A stretch of DNA of 64,000 nucleotides. Source: Nymphaea colorata (lineage: Eukaryota; Streptophyta; Magnoliopsida; Nymphaeales; Nymphaeaceae). Of this stretch, positions 1-12,400 are shown one piece after another. Numbering within the stretch: the stretch's first letter is position 1; every line of letters starts with the position of its first letter. A program made the position numbers and the translations under genes. Below the pieces are notes generated by a model. That model made no database searches and was not told the DNA's origin. It saw only the letters and a program-made list of their open reading frames with translations. The stretch lies in assembly GCF_008831285.2 (NCBI RefSeq), contig NC_045139.1, forward strand, positions 13,622,354 through 13,686,353. Direction: 5' to 3'.

Positions 1-1476
1 TACGGTGAAATGACCAAAATTTCATATCGTCTCTTTAACTCTTATTGTTATTATTATCATTATTTTTCATTGTATTATTCAACCAAAGTTCCTCAGGCGG
101 CTAAGCTGCAACAATTTGGTTGTTTTTTTTTGGTCTGTGCACTATGGGGAGCAGCCTGCATTACACTGTACATGTAATCCATTCTTTCAAATGACTAGAG
201 CTTGCGGCGGATGCCATTTCTGACAATGTACAAACTGTGAGCATGAAGTGTTTATGTTTCTGAACATTTGGACTCTAAACCTGGATCTAGATTTGTTTAT
301 CTTGCCCCATTGGGTTAGTACGCTGAAAGTCTCAATAAATTTGTAAGTTTTTTAAGAGATGCAAATATTCGTAACAACCTGTGAAATCGCCAGTTTCATA
401 TGAGAGGTGGCAGTTTCACCGGCGACGGGCGGTTCAGTAATGCTGGAAAAGATTTTAAAATTTGAACTTTTCGTAGAAAACGTTTTCTTGCCATAAAGGG
501 GCTCAAAACATAATTTCCCCTTTTAGTAGGCCTGTTGCATCATGAATGGGACAGGAAAGCGAAGTCGGAAGTCATGGTTGGATGAGGCAGACCACCTTTC
601 ACTTGAAGTTGAAAGTGATTGTTTACTTTCTTAATCAAGGAATTTCCAACTTTTTTGTGTTAAATGTTATCGTTCTCTGTTCATTAAGTTATTTAAACTT
701 TATATCGGGGGACCAGGCGAGTTTCTGTAAATCTTACTTTTGCGAAACAGAAGTTCACCCTGCCGTTCCGACCTGATGGTGACCATATGCGTGTGCCTGG
801 ACCGCGTGAGGAGACCACTGCCTATGGATGTGTATGGGGATTTCAGGTCCAACACAAATCGTAGATTGAAATCCTTAAGCTAAGATTAGGATGTTGTTGC
901 TTCAAGTTTTCTCCTAAATTCATTAAGATAATTATCTTTACCGTACACAACAACAATTGATAACAGGTCGGGTAATTTTTTTATTTTAACAAAGTGAAAG
1001 CACAACGTTCTTATTCTTCTTGTTCCAACAAAAATATTGAAAAATTTTCAGTACTAAAATTTTTGCTTCCTCTTTCTGTTAAACTCGTAGATGGTAAACT
1101 AAGGTAAGGATGGATGATAACGACCCATTGCATCGTCACGAACTTGTGAAAACGGCCTTCATCTCAAGATCAGATTCAGATGTGGTTCTCGTATAATGGG
1201 AACTGTACACATGGTATTTACACCTTACTAGTAACTACTGTTATGTCCTTCTCTATGGTGGTCCAGTCCAGCATTTTGCATTAACCACTTGTCTTTCTGC
1301 TATGCCATTTTATGCCAAAATTTTCGTGGGAGAGGTGTGCAAATTGCGTAAGCATGAAGACCCGATACAGGCTGCAGAGCGACAGAACCCTCTGAATAAT
1401 CGTAAATCGGAACTGAGTCCACTCCGCATCCATTCGTGTATGCCCACGGCGCGCACTACCTCTCCAGTCCGCACCG
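1..1476. other. Intergenic, upstream of SUVR3
   Basis: AT-rich sequence with no convincing exon on either strand. The longest open frame (546-776, +) has no recognisable motif. The 3' part presumably contains the SUVR3 promoter and 5' leader, but no single element stands out. Confidence 0.5.
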
Positions 1477-3588
1477 ATGAAGAGACCTGCGTCAGGGTGT
1501 GGCGACCAGCCGAACCTCTTTCTCGAATTCGCAGAACTAATCCTTCCATGGCTACCTCCTCCTGATATGGCCTCCGTTTCCTCGACTTGCAGGACCCTCC
1601 GCCGCATGGCACAAGCCATTACCGAACGCCGCTGCTCAGACGCTTCCAGAGGCCTCGAGAAGTACCCCATTCCCTTCTGCAACCCCGTCGATGATGAGCC
1701 TTACGCGTACTTCCTTTACACCTCGCATGCGGTCTTGGGCAACCGTTCTTCCTCGATATTGTCTCAATCGTGGGGCGGAAACTATAGCTGTCCTTCAAAG
1801 TTTGGCCCTGCCCACGAACTTTCTTCCTTAGATGTTGATGTTTCTGAAGGGTGTTGCTGTAGAGAGTGCTCTGTTGGCCACGACGGACGAGGAGGATGCC
1901 CATGTTTGGGTTTCAATGAGTTGTTAAGTGTAGTGGAGTTGGGCGTCGGGTCGAGGATGGAGTGTGGGAACAGCTGTTCTTGCAGTATTGATTGTCCCAA
2001 CCGACCAACACAACGAGGGATTGCTGTGAAGCTGAGAATCGTGAAGCATTTGAAAAAAGGTTGGGGATTGCACGCAGCAGAGTTCGTCCCACGTGGAGAA
2101 TTCTTGTGTGAATATGTTGGTAAGATATGTATAAATGCCATAATTTTCTCTTGGACTTCTATTTATATAGTAGATTCAATACTAAAAAAATGCGTGTTTT
2201 AATGGTTTGTGGGGACTGGTGGTAAAAGGATCATGTGAAAAAGGCAGTGCATTTTGTTTTGGGCCCAGCTTTTTGGCATGGTAATGATATTTGCAGCAGG
2301 AAAATTCTTCCCCTACCAATCGCTTGAGAATATTTCTCACTGGAGCTCTCTTGTTCATTTATTGTGTAATCACTCTGTATAAGTGCTTTAGGACTTGGTT
2401 CTTCTGTTTGTTTTTTGTCCTGGGACGCAGTTACGTTACAAATGGTGCTTCGTTAAGTTGTTTTGATCTGATACAATCGCTCCCTTTTGCAGACTTATTT
2501 TTGGATGTTCAATTCACCTGTTAGAAATAGATTGACCGCACAAGTTTTCTTTCACCTTCGTTAAGTTGTTTTGATCTGATAGAACTGCTCTCTTCTGCAG
2601 ACTTATTTTTGGTTGTTCAATTCATCTGTCAGAAATAGGTAGATGACCACACTTGTTTTTCTAAAACTTGTGGTGTGTGTATGTATATGTATGTATGTAT
2701 ATATTTAGGAAAATTGAATGGTGACTCCGGCTTTTTAGAGTCACACAGCCATTTAATTAGGACCATCTATTCCATCATGATGGATACTCGAGAGAAAAAT
2801 AAGGTGAAGAAAGGTGATGAATTGTTAGTTCTCAGTTCTCACCTTTTTTTCTTTGTTTTTTTCTCTGGGTGACTCTGGATAGCCGAGCCATCATTCACTC
2901 ACTATATATATAAAGTTCAAATTCTAGGGGTAACATGACTGTCCTTGTGTTGTATTATTAGTGTCTCATGATGCTTTATACTAAGTGCTGTCATCACATC
3001 CAGTGAAATAAAGCTTCTTTGTGTTCCTCACGCACAAAAAAATGTGAGTTGTTCATCTATCCTCTCCAGTAGTTTTTACACCCCACAATTTCTTCCCTTT
3101 AACATGATGAGAGTATCACGCATTTTCTGGGTTATCCTCCATAAACTGTTTTGAGTTGTACTTCTTAAGTGACTATTATTACCGCTGTGATTTGTTCAGG
3201 TGAGCTTTTGACAACAGAAGAATCAAGGAAACGGCAACAAGAGTATGATAAGTATGTGTCCACTGGCCACTTTTCTCCTGCACTGCTAGTTGTTCGAGAG
3301 CATCTCCCATCAGGCAAAGCCTGTCTAAGGTTAAATATAGACGCCACTAGAATTGGAAATGTTGCCAGATTTATCAACCACGCGTGTGATGGTGGAAATC
3401 TTTCAACTGTACTACTACGTCATTCTGGTGCATTACTTCCTCGTTTATGTTTCTTTGCTGCTAGAGATATAGACGAAGGGGAGGAGCTTGCTTTTAGTTA
3501 TGGTGATGTCAGGCAAGGACATCGTGCGGTACCATGCTTTTGTGGTAGCTCAAATTGCTCTGGTTTGTTGCCATATGAGCAGACGTAG
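1477..3588 (+). CDS. SUVR3: SUVR3-type SET-domain histone-lysine methyltransferase
   Basis: Predicted nuclear protein lysine methyltransferase of the plant SU(VAR)3-9-related family. Two exons, 1477-2119 and 3200-3588, joined in frame (GTTG|GTAAG ... TTCAG|GTGAGC) give 343 aa; Arabidopsis SUVR3 is about 340. Residues about 10-50 (LPPPDMASVSSTCRTLRR) resemble an F-box-like helix pair. A Cys-rich pre-SET region follows (CCCRECSVGHDGRGGCPC, then CGNSCSCSIDCPNR). The SET domain contains GWGLHA, the cofactor and catalytic motif RFINHACDGGN (Asn274, His275), FSYGDV (Tyr315), and a post-SET cluster CFCGSSNC with Cys327, Cys329 and Cys334. The ATG at 1477 gives a start like the family's, with no earlier in-frame competitor of note. 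The single 1080-bp intron splits the SET domain at its usual EY(V/A)G|ELL site. The gene looks intact. Substrate specificity cannot be told from sequence. Confidence 0.95.
2451..2660. repeat. Tandem duplication, about 108-bp unit, in SUVR3 intron
   Basis: Two diverged direct copies, starting at 2451 and 2559, both begin CGTTAAGTTGTTTTGATCTG. Each contains a pyrimidine tract followed by TGCAGACTTATTTTTGG, so each carries a cryptic acceptor-like TGCAG. The copies differ at several positions, so the duplication is not very recent. Confidence 0.8.
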
Positions 3589-3940
3589 AAGTCTTCTTTG
3601 GTTGTGTTTTGTTTTCCATATTGGAAGGCAGTGCCTTGGGTTCGCATGATTGGTTTCGATGGTTTCAATATGTTCATTGTACTTACTGCTTATGTGAAGA
3701 AAATGCATAAATAGGAAGAACATTCTTTGAAATCTCTATGTGGTATTGTTGATATCATTTATAAAGTTGCCTTGTGCATTGCTTCGTGTGGCATCTTGTG
3801 TCTCTTTTCATGCTCCAAACCAACGGCAACCAAATTTATCCTGTAAAAAATGATCTTGTTGGGGCTTGATAATCACCTCTATCACCAATTATTTAAAAGC
3901 TATAGGGCCTGTTCTTTCTGAGAAAAATCTTGTAAGATGA
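3589..3940. other. Convergent 3' spacer SUVR3 / LBD
   Basis: About 350 bp between the stop codons of two convergent genes. It should hold both 3' UTRs and poly(A) sites. No further gene is visible. Confidence 0.5.
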
Positions 3941-6309
3941 TTATTTTGGGTGTAGTATAGGGTTAGCAAATACAATTGGTTTCTGGCTCTCTTCTTCATC
4001 ATCGTCTTCATCATTTGAAGGGTGCGATAGCTGAAGAGGCTCAAAACTTCTTGAAGATGGTGCTGCATCTGTTGGATCAAAGTGGCCAGTATAGTTTCCC
4101 ATGGTGACCAGGTTATTTGAAGCGGAGGAATTATTGGAAAATGCTGGTTGTAGAAGACCCACATGGTGTTGCTGGTGTGGGATTTGCAGGGCATTGGCAA
4201 CGGCCAGTCTGCTATTGATCAGCTGTGTTTGCACTACCGATAGTTCTGCCTGTAATGCAGCTACCTGAAAACATTAGGTCAGAATGATTAGTTTAAAATT
4301 TGTACTGCTTGCTCTTAGATGGAAATCCTAACTGTTTTTAACTTTTTTATAACCCCTTCATATAAGTACTAATCAGATCAACCTGTGGCCTATTTTGTGC
4401 TTGTCAACAGATTATATGGTCATGAGAAATTTGACAAGCCTATCCAGCATGTAGTCCCTAGGGAGCACCAGATAACCTGAGCCTAGTTCCCTTCATGTCG
4501 ATCAATTTGTATGTGTTTGTAGTTGTGATTCCTCATTTCCTAGGTACAAAAACGCCTGCTTTCGAGCCAGCAAAGGCTGCAGAATGTTACAAAAAAGAGA
4601 GTTTTTCCCTGTTCGAAGAGATTCATGTTGAAGGCTCTTTATGGCAATCATGGTCAGAGTCTGGTTTCACTGCAGGAGATGAAGAAAATGGAAGTCGACG
4701 GGATATTTCATATTTGGAACCAGCAAGATCAGGTACATATCTTGATGTAACCTGTCTGGGACCCTATAAATGGATGAACTTAAATTCTCTTACGGTTCTA
4801 ATGTTGGAACCCAATTGGCAGCGTAGCTTTTTCTCCAAATCTTACGCGCAAATGGTTCAGTATAAACAATCGTGTATCATCCGGGCACTTGAGTGGGACT
4901 TGCAATGTCTGGTGCCGGACCCGCATTGACAAGGTGCCTCCTTTGTGAGACTCGGCAATGACTTGCGAAGGAATGTGGAGGAGTCAGATCCAGGCCAAAT
5001 ACCAACATAATCCTGACCAACCTAATTGGACTAGTATCTGGATATAGGTTTTGGGAACAAAATCCAAATCTGACTAACTAAAAAAAATCAGATGTTTACA
5101 CAGAAGTGTATTAGGTTCTTGACGATTAATCTTTGAATCGGATGAAACCTGCATGCCAAATCATAATCTGTTTACTAAAAAGTGTCCTCTATTCTTTTGG
5201 CAAGAGAGAATAAATTGGTTCATGTGCTGGATCTGGATAAACCCAACCCACTGGCATTGACAGATGGATCCTCATCAACCCTCGGTTAACAAAGAGCCGT
5301 AGGCTTGTAAGGAAAGGGGAGTAAAGAAAAAGTTGCTTGTCTAACCGAAAGAATTCCATCTTCCAAAGAAGACTATTGGGGTTGATGTTACACCAGGCAT
5401 TTGGCATCTGAAAGGACCTACTTGTTCAGGTCATCCGGATAAGCAAGTGGCTCTTGGTGGAACCACCCAAAGCCTCGAGAGAAGGACAATAAATGCCCAC
5501 GAAGAGGAACCAAGGCTAAAGAGTTTTACTTGTAGACAGCAACGGATGGAGAAATGTACCTTTCAAAGTGGAATCCAATGCTTAGGGGACAAGATTTCAT
5601 GTCAATAGCTGTTATTTTCCACATACCAGTTATCCTATTTGGAGGGTACCGCCATGTGAAAAATAATTGAGTGACTTCTATAGACTGTGAATAAGATTAG
5701 ATATTCCACAAGTCCGGAGAAATGTCAGCTTTCTTTACAGGCAACTAAAACCTTAAGCTTTTTGAAGAAAAGTATGAGTGATCTTTCTGAAAGGCTGGAG
5801 CGAGTATTGTTTCCACAGTCCTCCCCTTTTGACTACTGCAGAAACTGAAATTTCCTGAGTTATCTTACATGTATAAGAAGTGTTCAAAGTTTCGAACCTG
5901 CTGCTGTAATGCCAGTATCGTTGCGACACATCCATAAACTGGATCAGAAAGTCTTGCTTGAGCCTCGTAAGATATTGTCAGGACGGCATCCTGTCTGCGA
6001 TTCGCCGGAATATGCAGCAGCAGCTTGGAGACGTTACTTGCACCAAAGACCTTGTGGACTGCAGCGAACCTGGCTGCACCTTGATCAGACCCAAAGTAAG
6101 GAGCAAATATGCACCCACTCGCACATTTCCTTCTAAGGAATTTGCATGCACCACAGGGTGCTGCACTTCCGCTGCCCCCACCGCTGCTGCTCCCGTTGTC
6201 GGTGCCATGTGGGACGATGCATTTTCTGGCATCGGGACTTCGTCTTGACGGCACCGGCTTAGCTGAATGTGGGTCAAGTGGGTTGGATGAGCTTCTCGAA
6301 TTCTGCCAT
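3941..6309 (-). CDS. LOB-domain (LBD) class I transcription factor; start unresolved
   Basis: Plant-specific DNA-binding factor. The first coding block ends at 5898 and encodes a full LOB domain: zinc-binding C-x2-C-x6-C-x3-C ([15 protein letters not shown]), the GAS block ([17 protein letters not shown]), DPVYGC, and the start of the leucine-zipper-like coil (ILALQQQ). Exon 2, 4264-3941, continues in phase as [15 protein letters not shown] and ends in an acidic tail with stop TAA at 3941-3943. The intron (4265-5897) uses GT-AG. The closest remembered relatives are class I LBDs such as LBD18/19/20/30, but I cannot pick an orthologue. The start is odd. The only in-frame ATG upstream of the LOB domain is at 6638, which would add about 170 unlikely residues. 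A plausible ATG at 6309 ([10 protein letters not shown]) lies in another frame. An unrecognised upstream exon, a sequence error or a real frameshift could explain this. The end given here (6309) is provisional. Confidence 0.85.
4544..4732 (+). pseudogene. Exon-like coding fragment inside LBD intron, opposite strand
   Basis: A 189-bp stretch with coding-like composition encodes residues such as [19 protein letters not shown] and [10 protein letters not shown]. It is bounded by a pyrimidine-rich acceptor-like CCTAG and a donor-like ATCAG|GTACAT. It lies antisense within the LBD intron with no neighbouring exon I can attach. I do not recognise the protein. It may be a captured exon from another gene, or chance. 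Confidence 0.35.
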
Positions 6310-6638
6310 GCTTTGTCGGCGGGTGACTTCTTGGCTTGGGAATCCAGGTTTATATGCCGGAAGAGTATGCCGGTGGCCGGAAAAATGGTGGGGAGGAAAG
6401 AGGTGGGAGGGAATTTGAAGGAGGGGAAGCGGGAGAAAAGGACATGCTTGTCTCGTGAGTGTGTTGTACCGGACACAAGCGATTTGAATGTGACGGGCCG
6501 TCGGTGGTTGTGAAGCGTTACGAGTTTGAAACGTATTTCTTTTCTTTTCCTGTACGTGCTTCGAGCAACGCATACCAAACTGACTGACCTGTTACTTTTT
6601 ATTCTTTCCTCTCCCTTTCTTGTCTCAATTATGAACAA

Positions 6639-9485
6639 CCCGGCACTGCTTTGAGAATTGAGATATTAACACTGTACATCAGCAAACTAGAATCCTCAAA
6701 TGTTTAAACTAAGTACGTATTCATGTGAATGTGATTTAGGTCATTCCTTTGCATAATTGCAATTTATTCAATGAGTTTAACTTGTAGTTTAATTTATAAA
6801 GATTTATGTAACTAATTGTAATCATAAATATGTATTCATATGAATGAAATTTAAGTCAAGTATAGTTTACCCTATTCATTTTAATATGACATAAGTGTCA
6901 ATCTCTTGTATAAGTCCATTCTACCATAGACCTGGAGGGCAAGGGACAAAAGAAAAAGCCGTTAACTCCTCTTTTAAGGCAGGGCAGGGCAGGGCAGGCA
7001 GTCATAGAAGTTCAAGTGATGAAGGGTGCACATAAATAAAGGCATCCGGATTGTAGCTTAGAAAGATTTGAAAAATAGGCAGGGTTTGTTTGGGGGAGAA
7101 ATTAAAATTAAAGAAGAAGAAGAAGTTAGTTCTTGGTTGAGAGAAGAGAGGGAAACAAACTTGGGAGTTGGTGCCACACGTCTTGTGCTTCCCGCAGCGT
7201 GTGGGATGGCATGCCCATATCTAATCTAAGTGCTATCACACCAAGAGAGGGTGGGGATGGATTTGATGACATCGTAACAGCCAACGCGGGATCCAATATC
7301 TACCAACCCCCGCCTTCATAGCACGACGATAGATTGTAAGCTATCTTTGTTTGTCATTGTCATCTGGAGTGGATTCCTTAAAGGCCTGTAAGCTCCACAT
7401 TCCTTGCCTTGAACCTTTTTCATTTTCCAAGTTGAACTTAGTGTTTTGGCGTTCATCAATGGTGGAGTTGGGGGACACTAATTGAAAAAGCAAATCTTTT
7501 TAAAATATCAAGTACGTTGGTCCACCAAAGCAAGCCAGAAACTTGAAGAGACTCTTATGGGTTTTTTTAGAAGGCAGGCAACCTCCATTAAATAAACATT
7601 AAAAAAAAAATACTATATGTTGTGTGTATGTAACCTCAAAAAGCAAAAATGATACGAGTAGCATTAGCAATTAAATTGGTCTGTAGAAGTCAATTTATGA
7701 TGATATCTAAGATGGATGAACCTATTTTTCAATATGAGGACTGTTTGGCGAAGGTCACCCATAGGGTGGTTGTCAGCAAAACTTCATCCGTCATTAAGAA
7801 TTTCAGAAAAGGGCAGTCGGTCATAGAAATTATAATAAAACTTTCCTTCCTCGAGTGGAAACTCCATGTGCGTCCAGTACGTTGGGTCTCGGTGGCGGTC
7901 GTGAACTTTTGAAGAAGGCAACCGAGTTCTTAAAATCAGCGGCTTTGAGGTTCGAGAAATTTGTCAGTGTCCTCTGCCCGCCACCGATACGCTTGAGTGA
8001 TCTTCCTCGATCGCGTCGTCTCCACGCCATCGAATGGAAATGGATCCGAGTATCATATTCATTCCACATGCGATTGCGATCCGGATTCAAGTGTACGCAT
8101 TACATTAGCTCTGGAATCCGGACCGCCTTGGACCTGGATCCTGACTTCACTTCACCCGGATGTCGTCACGGTGATGGGATGATTGATCCCGAGCCAATGA
8201 TCCAAATCGAGTTCGACAGCCTTTTCTAAAAACTTGATATCCTCATTATATATGAACTATCCATTTTACTATAAAGATCTTCTACCATATTCATATGGAT
8301 TTCAAATTGAGTATGATAGATATTCGATTTTAATGAAAATGCAATATTCGTAGGTGGTCATCATATTTTGAAAGCGCCATGATGGTCATCAACTTCCAAT
8401 TTTCACAGGATCGGCGGATTGGGGGTATATATATATACATCATGACGACATAAAGTTTCTGTGCCCTCTTTTCTTTTCTTTTCTGTGAAATGTTCCCCAC
8501 TTTCCAATGGTCCCAAGCATCGGTCTTCAAATCCCAAAGTGCTGGTGATTTGGATACAATATGGAAGCAGATTTCCTAATTCATCGAGAAAATACTTAGC
8601 CAATTTAGACTTGGTCCTTCTCATGCGAAGGATTGTTCATGTGGAAATGCTGAGCATAACTAACTAGAAGACGGGACCCATTGGATTGGCTTGTTAAAGA
8701 GTTCCCACCTAAAAATTTGACACTGTTACGTTATGCAGGAAAACGACAGTCTAATTTAGTCTTAATATGAAAGGGGACACAATACATCAGCCCACCAAGT
8801 TGGATGTTTAGATCCTGAAAGTAACTTTGGTGGCTAAAACAAGAAGATCACAATCACAACAAACTTTTGCACCACATGATTACCTCGACTAATCTTGCAT
8901 TTTATATCTAATAAATCCGACTAATCTTGCATTTTATATCTAATAAATCCGACTAATCTTGCATTTTATATCTAATAAATCCTTCAATGGGTGGGATGGT
9001 CATGGGAGTCCTCACACATGCACTTATGTGAAGCATGTTTTACCCATAACATAACAAAAGTATCAAATAGATTCCGTAATAAAAACGGAGTCGGCGGTCA
9101 ACCGAGCCAATCTGACCCACACGGACCACCTAGGAGCCCACCCACCATTTACTATGTCAGGGTCCCCGCCCAACTGCGGAGACACATCTGCCATTTATGT
9201 AATTCTTTACCCTTATATTGTCACATCACCTACGTAATTACGTAGAAATCTTCTCATAAAATCTGGGTCTCCCGGGGCAGAGAGAGGGAGAGTGAGTGAG
9301 ACAGGAGGAGGGTTTCTGGAAGAGTCTCTCAGATCTCGAATTCCCTTTGTTGGCGTCATGATCTGAGGCATCCGCTCGGCGCTCTTTCTCTCACTCTTAG
9401 GTGTTCTTCTTCATCGGATTCTGGTCTCTGAGTTTCTGGTTGATTTGGAGTTGTAGGGCAAGAGGTTAGGGGTGGTGGGCGGAGG
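6639..9485. other. Divergent intergenic region LBD / UBC2
   Basis: No convincing gene. It holds a short GGGCA-rich run (about 6976-7000), a 32-bp triple tandem repeat (8886-8982), and the UBC2 leader, which is purine-rich near 9280-9310. An open frame at 7855-8229 (+) shows no family signature. Confidence 0.5.
8886..8982. repeat. Three tandem copies of a 32-bp unit
   Basis: Direct repeats with period 32 bp start at 8886, 8918 and 8950. The unit begins CGACTAATCTTGCATTTTAT. Copies are essentially identical by eye, with no spacer, so this is a young minisatellite and not a CRISPR array. Confidence 0.9.
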
Positions 9486-12400
9486 ATGTCGACTCCGGCG
9501 AGGAAGAGGCTGATGAGGGACTTCAAGCGGTTGCAGCAAGATCCGCCCGCTGGAATTAGCGGCGCCCCGCAGGATAACAACATCATGCTGTGGAACGCTG
9601 TGATCTTCGGGTGAATCTTCGATTTCGTTTTGCTTTTCCTTCTTTTCTTATTTTTTTTTTCTAGGTGGTTTCTGATTGTTTTAGGGTTTTTGTTTTCCTG
9701 GCGCCTTTGGTTTCAGCCCCGATGATACTCCTTGGGATGGAGGTGAGATTTTTTCCTCGGCGTTGCTGTTATTTTCTTTTCGCTTTATCTTTTTTTCGCC
9801 CGGCATTCATTTGTAACGGAAGATTGGGGTTTTTGTGCTGTCTTCTTCCTTTTTTTTTTTTTTTTCGCTACGGATGTATGCTGAAGGATGTTGATTATTC
9901 AGTGTATTTGCTTGTTCGGCTGTTCTCTTCCTAGGTTTTGGAAATTGTAGCAATAGGATACTTTTGATGTCATTTTGACAATCGCCGAATTCTTTTTTTG
10001 CCGCTGTCAGGCTTCGTATGTTTTTCTAGGTATCATGTCCCGGAGATGGTTCGTGCGCTGACCGGTTTGATTTTCGTTATTCTTATTCGTGATGATTTGA
10101 TATATATATATTTGGGCTGTTTTTCTTCCTCCACGTATTCCTTTTCCTACCTTGTTTAATTTTTTTCTTCTCTGGGGTTTCTGGTGCATTTTTCATATAT
10201 TTAGGTGGATTTTTTCTTTTTAGAAATTATTTTTTGTTTCAGATGGTCAAATTCTCTCGTTGGAGCACGTAAATTGCTGTTTTCAGATAGTGCATGGTGG
10301 TGTGACTTGGTTCCATTTAAGGTTTTGTTTTGTCTATTTTCTTCGCGAGCCTGTGGTTGTTGCAACAATCTCATAATTTGCAATTGCTAGCTTTCTGGTT
10401 TCATGTGGATGTTTTCCTAGCCCTTGTATCTTTTGTGCTTCAATCTTGTTTTTGATGAGTTGTCCAAGCATTTAAAGTCAAACCTTTGTGGTAGGTCCAG
10501 ACGGCATCAAATACTTCCACGATAGGGTTCTTTGTCCAGTTGCGAACTGCTGTCTGTCTATCATTAGAACGCTGCTTCCTTTCTTCAAGAATCATATAGT
10601 GAGCTGTTGGAGCTCAGTGGGCTTCATCATGTGTTCTTGTTTTCTCTCCCGTTTGTGTTTTGTAGTCTTGGTATGTTGAAGGCAAATAGGCAATAAACTG
10701 GAGTGCTATCTGAGTTAGGATGTATAAGAGCCAGTAACAGTGAGTGAAAATTTGTCATCGAGAGAATATTTGTTATGTTTCTTGCTTAGTATGTTTTACC
10801 AATATGTAACAAACTTTTATTCTCTTACTTGTGTACTGAATATTTGATGACCATGAATTGATAAGTGTATGCACCAAAGAGGATTTTTACAACATAGTTA
10901 TTTAGGAAATATTTTGCGCTTCATGTGTGGACTATCATCTACATAGTCCATATAGTTTCTTTGAAGCTTTAACATCAGACTATGTTGAAGTGATGTCTGT
11001 ATGTATTTTTTCTGATTACTGAACATGCACTAAACAAGAGAAACTGGTGGTCTTTGTTCAATAAACCTAGGTTTTAACATGGGTAAGAAGGCTGGCATAG
11101 GTTCCACAAAATATGTTTTAGAGCGCATAAGATGTATACAGAAATTCATGGTTTTATAGAATATGACTTAGCATATGGTTGGAACTTCCACTTGATGAGT
11201 TAATATAAAATATGTAATTAGCATATAGCAAACTGTACTTAAAGAACAGAAGTCATATAATATAACTGCACATAATATAAGTATATACGGTATAACAGTG
11301 TATAATAAAATTACAGGACTTTAATTTGAAGGGAAAGAGACTTTTCACCTTCCCATGGGCTAGGCACGTCTAGGTGCCAGCCTAACACCCATGGCCTAAG
11401 TGATGGACTTAGGCGACACCTAGGCATGGATTAGGCGACGCGTTGACAACTGAGGTTTCTTGATGCATAGATTAAAGGCAAGGCATTAACCTTAATTTAT
11501 GAAAAAAATTGTTCTTCATAGAGTTTAAGGTTGAGAAGTTTGGTTGTTTAGTCTTCTTCATGGGGTTTATATATTTGAGAATCTGAGATTAATTGAAGGA
11601 CAAAGCAGTTTCTGGTGATGAAGAAAAAGAAAGTATAGTAAGATAACTTAACAAACTTGTGATGCAGGATTACCGTTTATCCTTTCTCATGTTTAAAACC
11701 TGAATAACTGCCTTTGATTGTTGTGGTTTTGGCAAAACAATTTCAAGATTATGACTCTCTTGTTTTGAGTTTTAGGCTATGAGTGGTCATCATTATATAA
11801 AATCCAATTTATAGTGTCAGTGCCAGTTGTGTGCTATAGAATGCTCTTATATGTGATTAATTTTTGTTCCTTACAAGCACTTTGGATTATGTTGTATACT
11901 GTATAGTTTACTTGCATTTCAAATTCTTTGATGCTTTCTAGAAGCAAATTTGGTACTTATAATGTCAAGTTTCTCTCTGATTTGTTCCAGGTACGTTTAA
12001 GCTAACCCTCCAGTTCACAGAAGATTATCCCAACAAGCCTCCTACTGTTCGGTTCGTGTCTCGAATGTTTCATCCAAATAGTAAGTTGAGAAATTGTGCT
12101 TAGTAAATTTTAATGTGTTATTTCATTTATAATTACGAAATCAATACTTCCAGATGTCTGTATTTTCTTAGTGATTGATTCTGTGGCTACGGCAGTCTAT
12201 GCAGATGGAAGCATTTGCTTGGATATTCTGCAGAATCAGTGGAGTCCTATTTATGATGTGGCTGCAATACTTACATCCATTCAGGTATGGGTTTTGAAGT
12301 TCTTATCACTTAATCATTCTGTTCCTTTCCTTCAATTATGCTCTTTGTACATGTGCTTTTAATGGTTGAATAATTCTTCTGCTTGTTCAATGTTTGAATA

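Noticed and set aside
546-776. 76-codon plus-strand frame
   Set aside because: No motif, no splice context and AT-rich composition; likely chance.
8886-8982. CRISPR-like array
   Set aside because: Contiguous 32-bp tandem copies with no spacers in a plant nuclear genome.
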